64,000 bases of DNA from Streptomyces sp. NWU339 (GTDB taxonomy: Bacteria > Actinomycetota > Actinomycetes > Streptomycetales > Streptomycetaceae), in NCBI RefSeq assembly GCF_003143855.1, contig NZ_QFRK01000027.1, positions 26,269 to 90,268 of the forward strand, read 5' to 3'. This document shows, piece by piece, positions 44,011 through 52,802 of the stretch (its first letter is position 1; every line of letters starts with the position of its first letter). The notes below the pieces were generated by a model. It made no database searches. It was not told the DNA's origin and worked only from the letters and a program-made list of their open reading frames with translations. The position numbers were made by a program, and so were the translations under genes.

Positions 44011-44441
44011 GGAGCTCCCCCTCGCGTCGGTTCCCTCCACCACCTCGATCCGCCGGACAGACCCCTGGTCGAAGTCACGGGCGGCGAAGGCGAGGCACCC
44101 CACGGTCCCGTCCGGGACGCTCCCGCACAGCACGCCGGAGGACCGCACGGCTTGCCTCCAGGCCGACGCGAGGAAGCCGGGAAGATCCTCGCGGTGACAC
44201 GGTTCCTGACGGACAGCCAGCTGTGCGTGAGGTCTGGACAGCCGTCGGCCGACGTGTTGTTATTCCGCTGCACAGTGAATTTCCAACGTTGAAATAGGCC
44301 CTGGCCATCGCGGCGCCGGTACCGCGCCGTACCGGCGGGTCCGCGTGGGCCGCCGGTGAACACCCCTCGTCGGCCCGGCCGTTCACCTGACGCGGTCCCG
44401 TTTCGTCCTGTCCCCATGCCCCCTGCGCGAGGAAAGGTTCG
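44011..44441. other. 431-bp promoter region of the GH2 glycosidase
   Basis: No convincing coding frame was found. It contains the LacI-type operator-like site at 44280-44295 and a GTCGGCCGAC palindrome near 44244. Composition drops to AT-rich around 44257-44300, as expected for a promoter. Confidence 0.4.
44280..44295. promoter_or_regulatory. LacI-type operator upstream of the GH2 gene
   Basis: TTTCCAACGTTGAAAT is centred on CAACGTTG, an 8-base perfect palindrome. The 16-mer shares its CAAC/GTTG core and T-rich left flank with sites before the LacI gene (53932) and the sugar-binding protein (52591). Confidence 0.55.
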
Positions 44442-47400
44442 ATGACAAGACAACACACCCGCCCGAGAGCCCGGTGGTGGGCTCTGCTGACCGTCGCGGC
44501 CCTGCTCCTGCCCACGAGCGCGGCAGTTCCCGCCGCGGCGGCCGCGGAGCCCGTGAGCGGCGGCACGTCCGTGCGTACCGCCGGCGCGGCAGCCGATGCC
44601 GCCATCGAGCGGCACGGCCTGAAGGGCGAGTACTTCAGCATGTCGGCGCCGGGAGCCCGGGACTTCGCCGTGCTCGGCGGCACCCTCCTGGAACCACAGA
44701 TCAACTTCTCCGGCCTGACGAGCACGTTCGAGGAACTGACCGGGAAGACGGAGCACACGACCGCCCGCTGGACGGGACAGATCGAGGCGCCGAGGACCGA
44801 CGACTACACGTTCCACGCCATCGGTGACAACGGATTCCGCCTCTTCGTCGACGACAAGCCGGTCATCGACCACTGGGAGCCGGACTGGGACAGGGAACAG
44901 AGCAGCGAGCCGATCAGGCTCACCGCCGGTGAACGGCTCACCTTCCGGCTGGAGATGTTCCAGGACTTCGGCGGGTCGAACATGTTCCTGCGCTGGTCGA
45001 GCCCGACGACACCCAAGCAGCTCGTCCCCGAGTCAGCGTTCACACCGCCCGCCGGTTTCGAGGTCTTCCCGGTGGACCTGTCGGTCGCCGAGGACGGGAA
45101 GCGGCTGCGCGCCCGGTTCGAGGACCGGGTCGGCGACCTCGAGGGGGTCACGAAGCACCTGAAGATCGAGGCCGACACCACCGCCATGCCGGTCACGTCG
45201 GTGAAGGCCGTACCCGGCGACCGCAGCTCCCTCCTCGTCACGCTCGCGAAGCCGATCCAGAAGAACCAGCAGGTCCGGTTCACCTACGACGGCGAGGGCG
45301 GCCTGACGGCCGGCGGCAAGACCGTGCCCCGGATCGTCCGCTACGCGACGAACACCTCCGACCACCGTCTCACCACGGAGTGGGGCGACAAACTGGACAG
45401 GAAGAACCCGCTGCCGGAGTACCCCCGTCCGCAGCAGGTGCGGTCCCAGTGGAAGAACCTCAACGGAACCTGGCAGTTCAGCGGTGCCGAGGCGGGCGAG
45501 CAGCCGGTCTTCGGCAAGAACCTGGACGAGAGGATCACCGTGCCGTTCCCCGTCGAGTCCCAGCTGTCCGGGCTCGAACGGCACGAGGACCACATGTTCT
45601 ACCGCAAGCTCGTCGAGGTGCCGAAGAACTGGAAGATCGGTGAGGGAAAGCGGCTGAAGCTCCACTTCGGCGCCGTGGACTACCGGGCCCGAGTCTGGGT
45701 CAACGGCCGGAAGGTCGCCGAACACACCGGCGGCTACACCGCGTTCAGCGCCGACATCACCGACGCGCTCAAGGGCAGGGGAGCGCAGGAGGTCGTGGTC
45801 GCGGTCACCGACACCGGCGGCGCCGACCAGCCGACGGGCAAGCAGCACACCCGTCCCAGCGGCATCTTCTACACCCAGTCGTCCGGCATCTGGCAGACGG
45901 TCTGGATGGAGCCCGTCGCCGAGGCGGCCATTGACAACGTCGTCACCACACCGGACATCGACACCAGCAGCCTGGCGGTGACCGTCGAGTCCCAGAGCGC
46001 TTCCTCGAAGGCGCGCGTGGAGGCCGTCGCCCGCGACGCCCGCGGCAAGGTCGTCGGCAGGGCCAGCGGTCCGGCCAACCGTGAGCTCCGGCTCCCCGTG
46101 GCGAAGCAGCACCTGTGGAGCCCCGACGACCCCTACCTCTACGACCTCGACGTCAGGCTGACCGACGGCCGGTCGGCGGACAAGGTCGGCAGTTACTTCG
46201 GCATGCGCGAGATCGGGATCGAGGAGGTCGGCGGCTACCGGAAGCTGGTGCTCAACGGAGAGCCCGTCTTCTCCCTCGCCACCCTCGACCAGGGTTTCTG
46301 GCCCGACGGCCTCTACACCGCCCCCAGCGACAAGGCGCTGGCCTTCGACCTCGAAGCGCACAAGAAGCTCGGCTTCAACGCCGTCCGCAAGCACATCAAG
46401 GTGGAGCCGGCGCGTTGGTTCCACCACGCGGACCGGCTCGGCCTGCTGGTCTGGCAGGACTTCGTCTCCGGGAACATCACCGATGGGACCGGGCAGAAGG
46501 CCTTCGTCGACCAGGGCCGCGAGATGATGCGCCAGCACCACAACTCGCCCTCGGTCATCGGCTGGATCGTCTTCAACGAGGGCTGGGGCGAGTGGGACCG
46601 CGAGGAGAGCGGTCGCATCGCCGAGTCGGTCAAGGCCGCCGACCCCTCCCGCGTCGTCAATGCCCACAGCGGCGTCAACTGCTGCAACTCCAAGGGCGAC
46701 TCGGGCAAGGGCGACATCATCGACCACCACGACTACAACAACGAGGACCCGCCCTTCCCCGACCACCGGGCGGCCATGGACGGGGAGCACGGCGGCTTCA
46801 CCCTGCGCACCCCGGGCCACATGTGGCCGGGCACGCCGACGGTGATCTACAGCGGCGTCGCCGACAAGGAGGCACTGACCCGCAAGTACGTGGAGAACAC
46901 CGAGCGGTTCTACCTCGACCAGGCCGCCGCCGAACTCTCCGGCTCGGTGTACACGCAGATCACCGACCTGGAGAACGAACTGAACGGCCTCTACACCTAC
47001 GACCGCCGGGAGATCAAGGTCGACCCGGTCAGGGTGCGCGAGGTCAACCGCAAGGTCATCGCGGCCGGCGCCGCCGCGGGTGAGCGGGAGCAGCTGAAGG
47101 GCGGCGGCCACTGGAACCTCGACGAGGGCACCGGCACGACCGCGAAGGACGACGGCCCGAACGGCAAGCCCCTGACACTCACCGACGGCACCACCTGGAC
47201 CCCCGGCGTCAGCGGCAGCGCGCTGGAGTTCGACGGACAGGGGCAGCACGCGCGAACCGACGGCCCCGTGCTCGACACGACCGGCAGCTACTCGGTCTCC
47301 GCCTGGGTCAGGCTCGACTCGCTGCCCGGCAACTACGCCACCGCGGTGAGCCAGGACGGGCGGCGCCAGGCGAGTCCCTTCTACCTGCAGTACGGGCAGG

Positions 47401-47717
47401 GCGCCTTCGCCTTCAGCACACCCGGCGGAAAGCGCGCACGGCTGGAGACGAAGCCGGACACGGGCCGCTGGTACCACCTCGTCGGTGTGCGTGACGACGC
47501 GCGGGGCGAGATCGACCTCTACGTCGACGGCGTTCTGGCGGCGACCGCCACCGCCGGCCCCGCCTACGTCGGCTCGGGACCGCTCGCCGTGGGCCGTGCC
47601 CAGTGGAACGGCACCGACACGGACTTCTGGGACGGCGCGGTGGACGAGGTCCGCGCGTTCGACAGGGCGCTCACCACCGAGGAGGTGAGCGCCCTGCACG
47701 ACCGGGAGAAGCCGTGA
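44442..47717 (+). CDS. Secreted PA14-GH2-LamG glycoside hydrolase
   Basis: This 1,091-aa secreted enzyme has a signal peptide (about 1-35), a PA14 carbohydrate-binding domain (about 58-200, KGEYFSM and HAIGDNGFRLFVDDK), a GH2 jelly-roll (about 335-480), a GH2 Ig-like domain, a GH2 TIM barrel (about 600-880) with the acid/base Glu713 in WIVFNEGWG and a TQITDLENELNGLY segment, and a C-terminal LamG/concanavalin-like domain (about 910-1085). GH2 includes beta-galactosidases, glucuronidases, mannosidases and, in Streptomyces, beta-D-galactofuranosidases. It is convergent with a YtfQ-type (galactofuranose-type) ABC operon and has a matching LacI-type site upstream, so release of galactofuranose or another galactoside outside the cell is the best guess. 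Confidence 0.88.
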   Translation: MTRQHTRPRARWWALLTVAALLLPTSAAVPAAAAAEPVSGGTSVRTAGAAADAAIERHGLKGEYFSMSAPGARDFAVLGGTLLEPQINFSGLTSTFEELTGKTEHTTARWTGQIEAPRTDDYTFHAIGDNGFRLFVDDKPVIDHWEPDWDREQSSEPIRLTAGERLTFRLEMFQDFGGSNMFLRWSSPTTPKQLVPESAFTPPAGFEVFPVDLSVAEDGKRLRARFEDRVGDLEGVTKHLKIEADTTAMPVTSVKAVPGDRSSLLVTLAKPIQKNQQVRFTYDGEGGLTAGGKTVPRIVRYATNTSDHRLTTEWGDKLDRKNPLPEYPRPQQVRSQWKNLNGTWQFSGAEAGEQPVFGKNLDERITVPFPVESQLSGLERHEDHMFYRKLVEVPKNWKIGEGKRLKLHFGAVDYRARVWVNGRKVAEHTGGYTAFSADITDALKGRGAQEVVVAVTDTGGADQPTGKQHTRPSGIFYTQSSGIWQTVWMEPVAEAAIDNVVTTPDIDTSSLAVTVESQSASSKARVEAVARDARGKVVGRASGPANRELRLPVAKQHLWSPDDPYLYDLDVRLTDGRSADKVGSYFGMREIGIEEVGGYRKLVLNGEPVFSLATLDQGFWPDGLYTAPSDKALAFDLEAHKKLGFNAVRKHIKVEPARWFHHADRLGLLVWQDFVSGNITDGTGQKAFVDQGREMMRQHHNSPSVIGWIVFNEGWGEWDREESGRIAESVKAADPSRVVNAHSGVNCCNSKGDSGKGDIIDHHDYNNEDPPFPDHRAAMDGEHGGFTLRTPGHMWPGTPTVIYSGVADKEALTRKYVENTERFYLDQAAAELSGSVYTQITDLENELNGLYTYDRREIKVDPVRVREVNRKVIAAGAAAGEREQLKGGGHWNLDEGTGTTAKDDGPNGKPLTLTDGTTWTPGVSGSALEFDGQGQHARTDGPVLDTTGSYSVSAWVRLDSLPGNYATAVSQDGRRQASPFYLQYGQGAFAFSTPGGKRARLETKPDTGRWYHLVGVRDDARGEIDLYVDGVLAATATAGPAYVGSGPLAVGRAQWNGTDTDFWDGAVDEVRAFDRALTTEEVSALHDREKP

Positions 47718-47722
47718 CCGGG

Positions 47723-47755
47723 CGGCCGGTGGGCACGATCCGTGCCCACCGGCCG
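47723..47755. terminator. Strong bidirectional terminator
   Basis: Perfect 15-base arms (47723-47737 and 47741-47755) enclose a 3-base ATC loop in the 44-bp gap between the convergent GH2 and permease genes. Confidence 0.9.
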
Positions 47756-47761
47756 TCGGCT

Positions 47762-48796
47762 TCACAGCAGTTGGCGTCTGCGGCCCAGCCAGGTCTGGGC
47801 GACGACCACGACGGCCAGGAAGGCACCGCTGACGACCTGCTGGTAGGAGGAGTCCAGGGAGCCGATCTGGTTGATGACGTTCTGGATCACCTTGAGCAGA
47901 AGGACACCGACCAGCGAGCCGCTGACATGGCCGAGGCCGCCGGTGAGCAGCGTGCCGCCGATCACGACGGCGGAAATGGCCTCCAGCTCCATGCCGTTGC
48001 CGAGGATGGTCACACCGGACGCGAGCCAGGCCGCGTTGAGCGCGCCGGCCAGCCCGGCCAGCACCCCGGACAACGTGTAGACGAGGATCTTGGTCCGGGC
48101 CACCGGAGCCCCCATCAGGGCCGCAGCGTCCTCGTTGCCGCCGACCGCGTACACATGCTGTCCGAAGCGGGTGCGGCGCAGGACGACCGCTCCGGCGGCG
48201 AACAGCGCCAGGGTGACCCACACGGGGTTGCCGATGCCGAGAGTGGTGCCCTGGCCGAGTTCGGAGAGGAAGGAGCCCTTGCCGATCAGGTAGGTCTCGG
48301 CGCCCTCGTCGGTGAGGGCCAGCATCAGACCGCGGGCCCCCAGCATGGCCGCCAGGGTGACGATGAACGGCGCCAGCCGGGAACGCGCCACCAGCAGGCC
48401 GTTGACGACACCGATCACGCCGCACACCACGAGGGGCAACAGCAGCGCCACCAGGGTCCCGTGCCGGGACCCCCAGGCCGCCAGGATACCGCCCAGGGCG
48501 AACAGGGAACCGACCGACAGATCGATGCCCCCGGTGATGATGACGAAGGTCATCCCGAGGGCGACGATCGCCAGGAACGCCGAACTCGTCGCCATGTTGC
48601 CGACGTTGTCCCCGGTGGCGAAGGAGTCGAAGCTGAACGACGCCACCAGCGAGACGATCACCAGCACGGCCAGTGCTCCGTGCTGCTGGACCAGGGCACT
48701 GAGACGCTCCGAGCGCACGGCGCCCTCGAAGCCCGTGGCCTTCGGCGGTCGCCCGTCCGCGGTGGTCACGGCCACGTCCGTCCTCGTGGCGGTCAT
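47762..48796 (-). CDS. yjfF: Sugar ABC transporter permease, YjfF-like
   Basis: This 344-aa BPD_transp_2-family permease has about ten hydrophobic segments and the family signature ALGMTFVIITGGIDLSVGSLFAL (about 90-112), with IGGTLLTGGLGHVSGSLVG near 280. The ATG at 48796 overlaps the stop of the preceding permease (ATGA). It is the last gene of a four-gene operon in the order binding protein, ATPase, permease, permease, the same as E. coli ytfQ-ytfR-ytfT-yjfF. The sequence resembles YjfF more than RbsC in the segment NAFLAI-like plus VYAVGGNEDAAALMG. Confidence 0.82.
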   Translation of the reverse strand: MTATRTDVAVTTADGRPPKATGFEGAVRSERLSALVQQHGALAVLVIVSLVASFSFDSFATGDNVGNMATSSAFLAIVALGMTFVIITGGIDLSVGSLFALGGILAAWGSRHGTLVALLLPLVVCGVIGVVNGLLVARSRLAPFIVTLAAMLGARGLMLALTDEGAETYLIGKGSFLSELGQGTTLGIGNPVWVTLALFAAGAVVLRRTRFGQHVYAVGGNEDAAALMGAPVARTKILVYTLSGVLAGLAGALNAAWLASGVTILGNGMELEAISAVVIGGTLLTGGLGHVSGSLVGVLLLKVIQNVINQIGSLDSSYQQVVSGAFLAVVVVAQTWLGRRRQLL

Positions 48797-49755
48797 CGCT
48801 TCCCCCGTCCCCGTGCCGCGTAGACCGCGCACACGATCACTATGGCCTGCGCGATCTGGGTCCACGACGGCGGCAGATCGTGCTTGATGAGGGTGGCGGT
48901 GAGCAACTGGATGAGGACCGCTCCCGCCACGGTGCCGGCGATGTTGACGCGGCCGCCGGTCAGCGGAGTCCCGCCGACCACGACGGCGGTGATGGCGGAC
49001 AGCTCCATCAGATTGCCCAGCGAGGTCGGGTCGCTGGCCTGGAGCCGGGCGGTGGCCAGCACGCCCGCCACGGCCGCCAGCAGCGCGCACAGCACGTACA
49101 CGACGACCAGCACGCGCCGCACCGGCAGGCCCGCCAGCTGCGCCGCGGGACGGCTGTCACCGATCGCCAGCAGCTGGCGCCCGAACGTGGTGCGGCGGAC
49201 CACGAACGCGGCCAGCAGCGCCAGGACGGCGGCGATGAGGATCAGATACGGGACGCCCAGGACGTCGCCGGATCCCAGGGAGGCGAGCGCGGGGTTGCGC
49301 AGATCCTCCAGCTGCGGCAGCAGGACCAGGGCGAGGCCCCGGCCGCCGACCATGAGCGCCAGGGTGGCCACGATCGGCTGCACTCCGACGAAGGCGACCA
49401 GCGCGCCGCCCGCCAGCCCGACCGCGGCGGCGAACACCGCCACCACCAGCAGCGCCGGCAGCAGACCGTAGCCGAGGTACAGGGCCATCACGGAGGCTGC
49501 CAGGGCCATCACGGCGCCGACCGACAGATCGATGCCCTCGGTGCCGATGACCAGGGCCATGCCGAGCGCGACGACGATGACGGGGGCGACCTGCACGGCC
49601 TGGGTGCGGAAGTTCTCCGCGGACAGGAAGTGCGGGGTGATGACGATGTTGACGACCAGCAGCAGTGCCACGCCGGCGTAGACGCCGTACGTCTGCAGCC
49701 ACTGCAGGACGCGGGCCCGGTCCAGCGGCGCGGTGCGCAGAGCGGCTTCAGCCAT
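48793..49755 (-). CDS. ytfT: Sugar ABC transporter permease, YtfT-like
   Basis: This 320-aa inner-membrane permease has the signature ALGMALVIGTEGIDLSVGAV (about 67-86), a GVQPIVATLALMVGGRGLAL segment, and AVVVGGTPLTGGRVNIAGT near 265, like YtfT. It begins within the ATPase gene end (8-base overlap) and ends overlapping the second permease, so translation is coupled. It would form the membrane channel heterodimer with the YjfF-like protein. Confidence 0.82.
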   Translation of the reverse strand: MAEAALRTAPLDRARVLQWLQTYGVYAGVALLLVVNIVITPHFLSAENFRTQAVQVAPVIVVALGMALVIGTEGIDLSVGAVMALAASVMALYLGYGLLPALLVVAVFAAAVGLAGGALVAFVGVQPIVATLALMVGGRGLALVLLPQLEDLRNPALASLGSGDVLGVPYLILIAAVLALLAAFVVRRTTFGRQLLAIGDSRPAAQLAGLPVRRVLVVVYVLCALLAAVAGVLATARLQASDPTSLGNLMELSAITAVVVGGTPLTGGRVNIAGTVAGAVLIQLLTATLIKHDLPPSWTQIAQAIVIVCAVYAARGRGKR

Positions 49756-51319
49756 CGCCGGCCCCCTCCGCGGCCGTGACGCCGGCCGTGTTCCCGGCCG
49801 GGGCGTGCCCGGCGATGGTCCGCATCAGTGTGTCCTCGGTGACCTCCTCGCCGGCCAGTTCGCCGACGACCGCACCGTCCTTCAGCACGACCACGCGGTC
49901 GGACCCTTCGATGAGTTCCTCCAGATCGGAGGAGATGAGCAGGACGGCCAGGCCGTCCGCGGCCAGTTCGTCCACGAGTCTTTGCACCTCGGCCTTGGCC
50001 CCGACATCGATGCCCCGGGTGGGCTCGTCCAGCAGCAGCACCTTGGGGTTCATCGCCAGCCAGCGGGCGAGCAGCACCTTCTGCTGGTTGCCGCCGGACA
50101 GTTCACCGACCTTCTGGTGCGGCGAGGACGCCTTGATGCGCAGCCGTTCGACGAAGGTGTCCACGACGCTGTCGACGCGTGCCTCGGAGACCAGACCGAA
50201 ACGGGAGAGCCGGGGCAGCACGGCCAGTGAGATGTTCTCGCGGACCGAGAGTCCGGGCACGATGCCCTCGCTCTTGCGGTCCTCGGGCAGCAGACTGACG
50301 CCCGCCCGGATGGCGGCGGGGGTGGAGCCGCCGCGCAACGGGACACCGGCCACCAGGACCTGCCCGGAACTCGTCGCCAGCGCACCGGAGATGGCTTTGG
50401 CCGTCTCGGTCCGCCCGGACCCGAGCAGTCCGCCGAGTCCCACGACCTCGCCGGGCCGGATCGCCACGGACACATCGTGCAGCTTGTGCGGGACCGTCAG
50501 TTCCCGTGCCTCCAGCACGGGTCGGGTGCCGACGGCATGGTGGTCGCCGGTGAACTTGGTCAGGCCCTCCGTACGGACCTCGCCCAGCTCCCGGCCCAGC
50601 ATGGTCGACACCAGGGACAGACGGTCGAGGTCGGCGAGGCGGCCGTGATGGACGCGCCGTCCGTCGCGCAGCACGGTGACCGTGTCGCACACGGCGTACA
50701 GCTCGTCCAGTCGGTGACTGACGTAGACGACCGCGATGCCCTCGTCACGCAGCCGCCGGATCACCGAGAACAGTGTCTCGACCTCCCGCGGCTCGAGCGA
50801 GGAGGTCGGTTCGTCCATGATGACGACGCGCGCCTCGGTCGCCACCGCGCGGGCCAGGGCGACCATCTGCTGAGCGCCGACACCGAGGGCGCGCAGCGGC
50901 AGACGGACGTCCACCCGGACGCCGTAGGCGCGCAGGGTCTCCTCGGCCTCCTTGTGCATACGGGCGAAGTCCAGCAGACCGAAACGGGTGCGCGGCTCGC
51001 GACCCAGGAAGAGATTGCGGGCCACGCTCAGCAGCGGAATGAGGTTGACCTCTTGGTAGATGGTCGAGATCCCGGCCTTCTGCGCCTCCAGCGGTGTGGC
51101 GAAGGAGACCTCACGGCCCTGGAAAACGATGTCACCCGCGTCGGGCCGGTGGACACCGGTGAGGAGCTTGATGAAGGTCGACTTGCCGGCGCCGTTCTCG
51201 CCGATCAGGGCGTGGACCTCGCCCGGATGCAGGGTCAGGTCCACGTCGTCCAGAGCCCGGACGCCCGGGAAGGTCTTGCTCAGTCCGCGGACGGCGAGGA
51301 CTGCGGTGGGGGGAGCCAC
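49748..51319 (-). CDS. ytfR: Sugar ABC transporter ATPase with two nucleotide-binding domains, YtfR-like
   Basis: This 523-aa protein has two ABC cassettes, as usual for the ribose/galactofuranose class. The first has Walker A GENGAGKST (about 38-46), signature GVGAQQMVALARA and Walker B VVIMDEPTSSLE. The second has a degenerate Walker A (GLGGLLGSGRTETAKAI), signature LSGGNQQKVLLARWL and LLLDEPTRGIDVGAK. The GTG at 51319 follows GGAGG at seven bases. It powers import of the sugar bound by the lipoprotein encoded 65 bases upstream, with a hairpin in between. Confidence 0.9.
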   Translation of the reverse strand: MAPPTAVLAVRGLSKTFPGVRALDDVDLTLHPGEVHALIGENGAGKSTFIKLLTGVHRPDAGDIVFQGREVSFATPLEAQKAGISTIYQEVNLIPLLSVARNLFLGREPRTRFGLLDFARMHKEAEETLRAYGVRVDVRLPLRALGVGAQQMVALARAVATEARVVIMDEPTSSLEPREVETLFSVIRRLRDEGIAVVYVSHRLDELYAVCDTVTVLRDGRRVHHGRLADLDRLSLVSTMLGRELGEVRTEGLTKFTGDHHAVGTRPVLEARELTVPHKLHDVSVAIRPGEVVGLGGLLGSGRTETAKAISGALATSSGQVLVAGVPLRGGSTPAAIRAGVSLLPEDRKSEGIVPGLSVRENISLAVLPRLSRFGLVSEARVDSVVDTFVERLRIKASSPHQKVGELSGGNQQKVLLARWLAMNPKVLLLDEPTRGIDVGAKAEVQRLVDELAADGLAVLLISSDLEELIEGSDRVVVLKDGAVVGELAGEEVTEDTLMRTIAGHAPAGNTAGVTAAEGAGDG

Positions 51320-51352
51320 CTGTGCCTCCAGGAAGTGAGTGGTGACAAGACG

Positions 51353-51379
51353 GCGGGGCCCGGAGGGAACGGGCCCCGC
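51353..51379 (-). terminator. Intra-operon hairpin between binding protein and ATPase
   Basis: GCGGGGCCC (51353-51361) and GGGCCCCGC (51371-51379) form a 9-bp stem with a 9-base loop just after the ytfQ-like stop. Such partial terminators or mRNA-stabilising hairpins commonly raise binding-protein levels relative to the rest of the transporter. Confidence 0.6.
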
Positions 51380-51384
51380 GGGGA

Positions 51385-52482
51385 TCAGTAGGCCTTGCCG
51401 AGGTCCTGCTCGGCGTTGTCGGTGTCGTAGGCGCTGTCCTGGATGACGATGTCCTGGGGTACTTCCTTGCCCTGGGTGAAGGCGTCCAGCGTCTCGAACG
51501 CCAGCGGACCGAACCGCGGGTTGGACTCGATGACGCCGGTGATCCAGCCGTCGACGATGCCCTGTACGGCGTTGCGCGTGCCGTCGACCGTGACGATCTC
51601 GACGTCGCCGGCCTTCTTGCCCGCGCCCTTGAGCGCGGCCACCGCGCCCAGGCCCATCTCGTCGTTCTCCGCGTAGATGCCCTTGATGCCCGGCTTGGAC
51701 TGGATGAGCTGCTCGGTGACCTGCTGCCCCTTCTCCCGGGTGAAGTCACCGGTCTGCTCGAAGACGACCTTCAGCTCTGGGGCCTTCTCAGCGACCCTCT
51801 CCTTGAATCCCTTGGTGCGTTCGGTGGTGACGTTGTTTCCGGCCGCGCCCAGCAGGATCGCGACCTCGCCCTTGCCGCCCGTGGCCTCGATCATCTGGTC
51901 GGCGGCCCGCCGGCCCTGCTCGACGAAGTCCGAGGCGATGAAGGAGACGTAGTCCTTGCAGGCGGTGGCGTTGATCTTGCGGTCGATCGTGACGATCGGG
52001 ACCTCCTTGGCGGCGGCGGCCTGCAGCACCGGGTCCCAGCCGTCGGAGTTGAGCGGCGCGATGACCAGCAGGTCGACTCCCTTGGCGAGCAGGTCCTGGA
52101 CGTCGCTGATCTGCTTGGAGAACTGCGACTGGGCGTTGGCCGTCAGCAGTTTGACGCCCCGCTTCGCCGCCTCGTCCTTGATGGACTGCGTTTCGGCGAT
52201 GCGGAACGGGTTGGCCTCCTTCTCCGACTGCGAGAAACCGACGGTGGCGCCCTTCAGGTCGAGCTCCTTGCCGCCGTACGCGTCGATGGTGCAGGTCTTG
52301 CTGCCCAGCTTCGGCGTGACGACCTTCTGGCCGGCGTCGGCCGCGGCGGTCGGGGACTTCTTGCCGTCCGACGCGTCGTCCTCCGACTTCGCGCAGGAGG
52401 TGGCGGTCAGGGCCACCGCGGCGGCCAGCGCCACGAGCACGGGACGGGCGAGGAGGTGAGGGCGATGAGTGGTGCGCTGCAT
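51385..52482 (-). CDS. ytfQ: Sugar-binding lipoprotein, YtfQ-like
   Basis: This 365-aa periplasmic-binding-type lipoprotein (Peripla_BP_4) has a signal peptide ending in the lipobox-like LTATSC, Cys30. The mature part resembles the galactofuranose-binding protein YtfQ: VGFSQSEKEANPFRIAETQS, LVIAPLNSDGWDPVLQAA, TERTKGFKERV, EQTGDFTREKGQQVTEQLIQ, GIYAENDEMGLGAVAALKGA and a C-terminal DLGKAY. The ATG at 52482 starts the signal peptide; the longer frame lacks one. First gene of the operon, with LacI-type operator half-sites about 110 bases upstream. Confidence 0.87.
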   Translation of the reverse strand: MQRTTHRPHLLARPVLVALAAAVALTATSCAKSEDDASDGKKSPTAAADAGQKVVTPKLGSKTCTIDAYGGKELDLKGATVGFSQSEKEANPFRIAETQSIKDEAAKRGVKLLTANAQSQFSKQISDVQDLLAKGVDLLVIAPLNSDGWDPVLQAAAAKEVPIVTIDRKINATACKDYVSFIASDFVEQGRRAADQMIEATGGKGEVAILLGAAGNNVTTERTKGFKERVAEKAPELKVVFEQTGDFTREKGQQVTEQLIQSKPGIKGIYAENDEMGLGAVAALKGAGKKAGDVEIVTVDGTRNAVQGIVDGWITGVIESNPRFGPLAFETLDAFTQGKEVPQDIVIQDSAYDTDNAEQDLGKAY

Positions 52483-52590
52483 GGTGACCCCGATCCGGGT
52501 GACGCTGAAAGGGAACTGGGGAGCTGGAGAGCGCGGAACAGGTGCTGCTCCCGGTGTGCGATACGGCGTCCGGTTCGCCGCCAACAGGTT

Positions 52591-52617
52591 TTTACATCGT
52601 TGGAAGAACGCTGTAAA
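52591..52617. promoter_or_regulatory. LacI-type operator(s) before the sugar-binding protein
   Basis: TTTACATCGTT (52591-52601) and AACGCTGTAAA (52607-52617) are inverted with 10 of 11 matches across a 5-base spacer. The left 16-mer also resembles the LacI-gene site TTTACAACGTTATACA. Two overlapping operators or one extended site are possible. Confidence 0.65.
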
Positions 52618-52722
52618 CCCCCTGTGCGCAAGGCGCGAGCGGAGCGCGGCGGGGGAGGGGGCGAGCGGGGCGAGCGATCTCTGCCCTCGGCGCTGACGGC
52701 GCGCGGACGCGGGGCGGGTCCG

Positions 52723-52734
52723 GCAAGCGCTTGC
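52723..52734. promoter_or_regulatory. Perfect 12-bp palindrome GCAAGCGCTTGC
   Basis: The palindrome, extendable to 18 bases with one mismatched pair, has the central AAGCGCTT common in LacI-family operators of Streptomyces. It lies 69 bases after the LacI gene end and about 240 bases before the ytfQ-like start. Its core differs from the other three sites, so another regulator may use it. Confidence 0.4.
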
Positions 52735-52802
52735 TGGACGGGGCCGGTTCAGGGCCGGGGAGATGTCCGCGCGTCCGATGAGCCGGGAGTCGAAACCCTT
52801 GG

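Noticed and set aside
45033..48425. Minus-strand open frame of 1,130 codons
   Set aside because: Antisense shadow of the GH2 glycosidase and of the YjfF-like permease in another frame.
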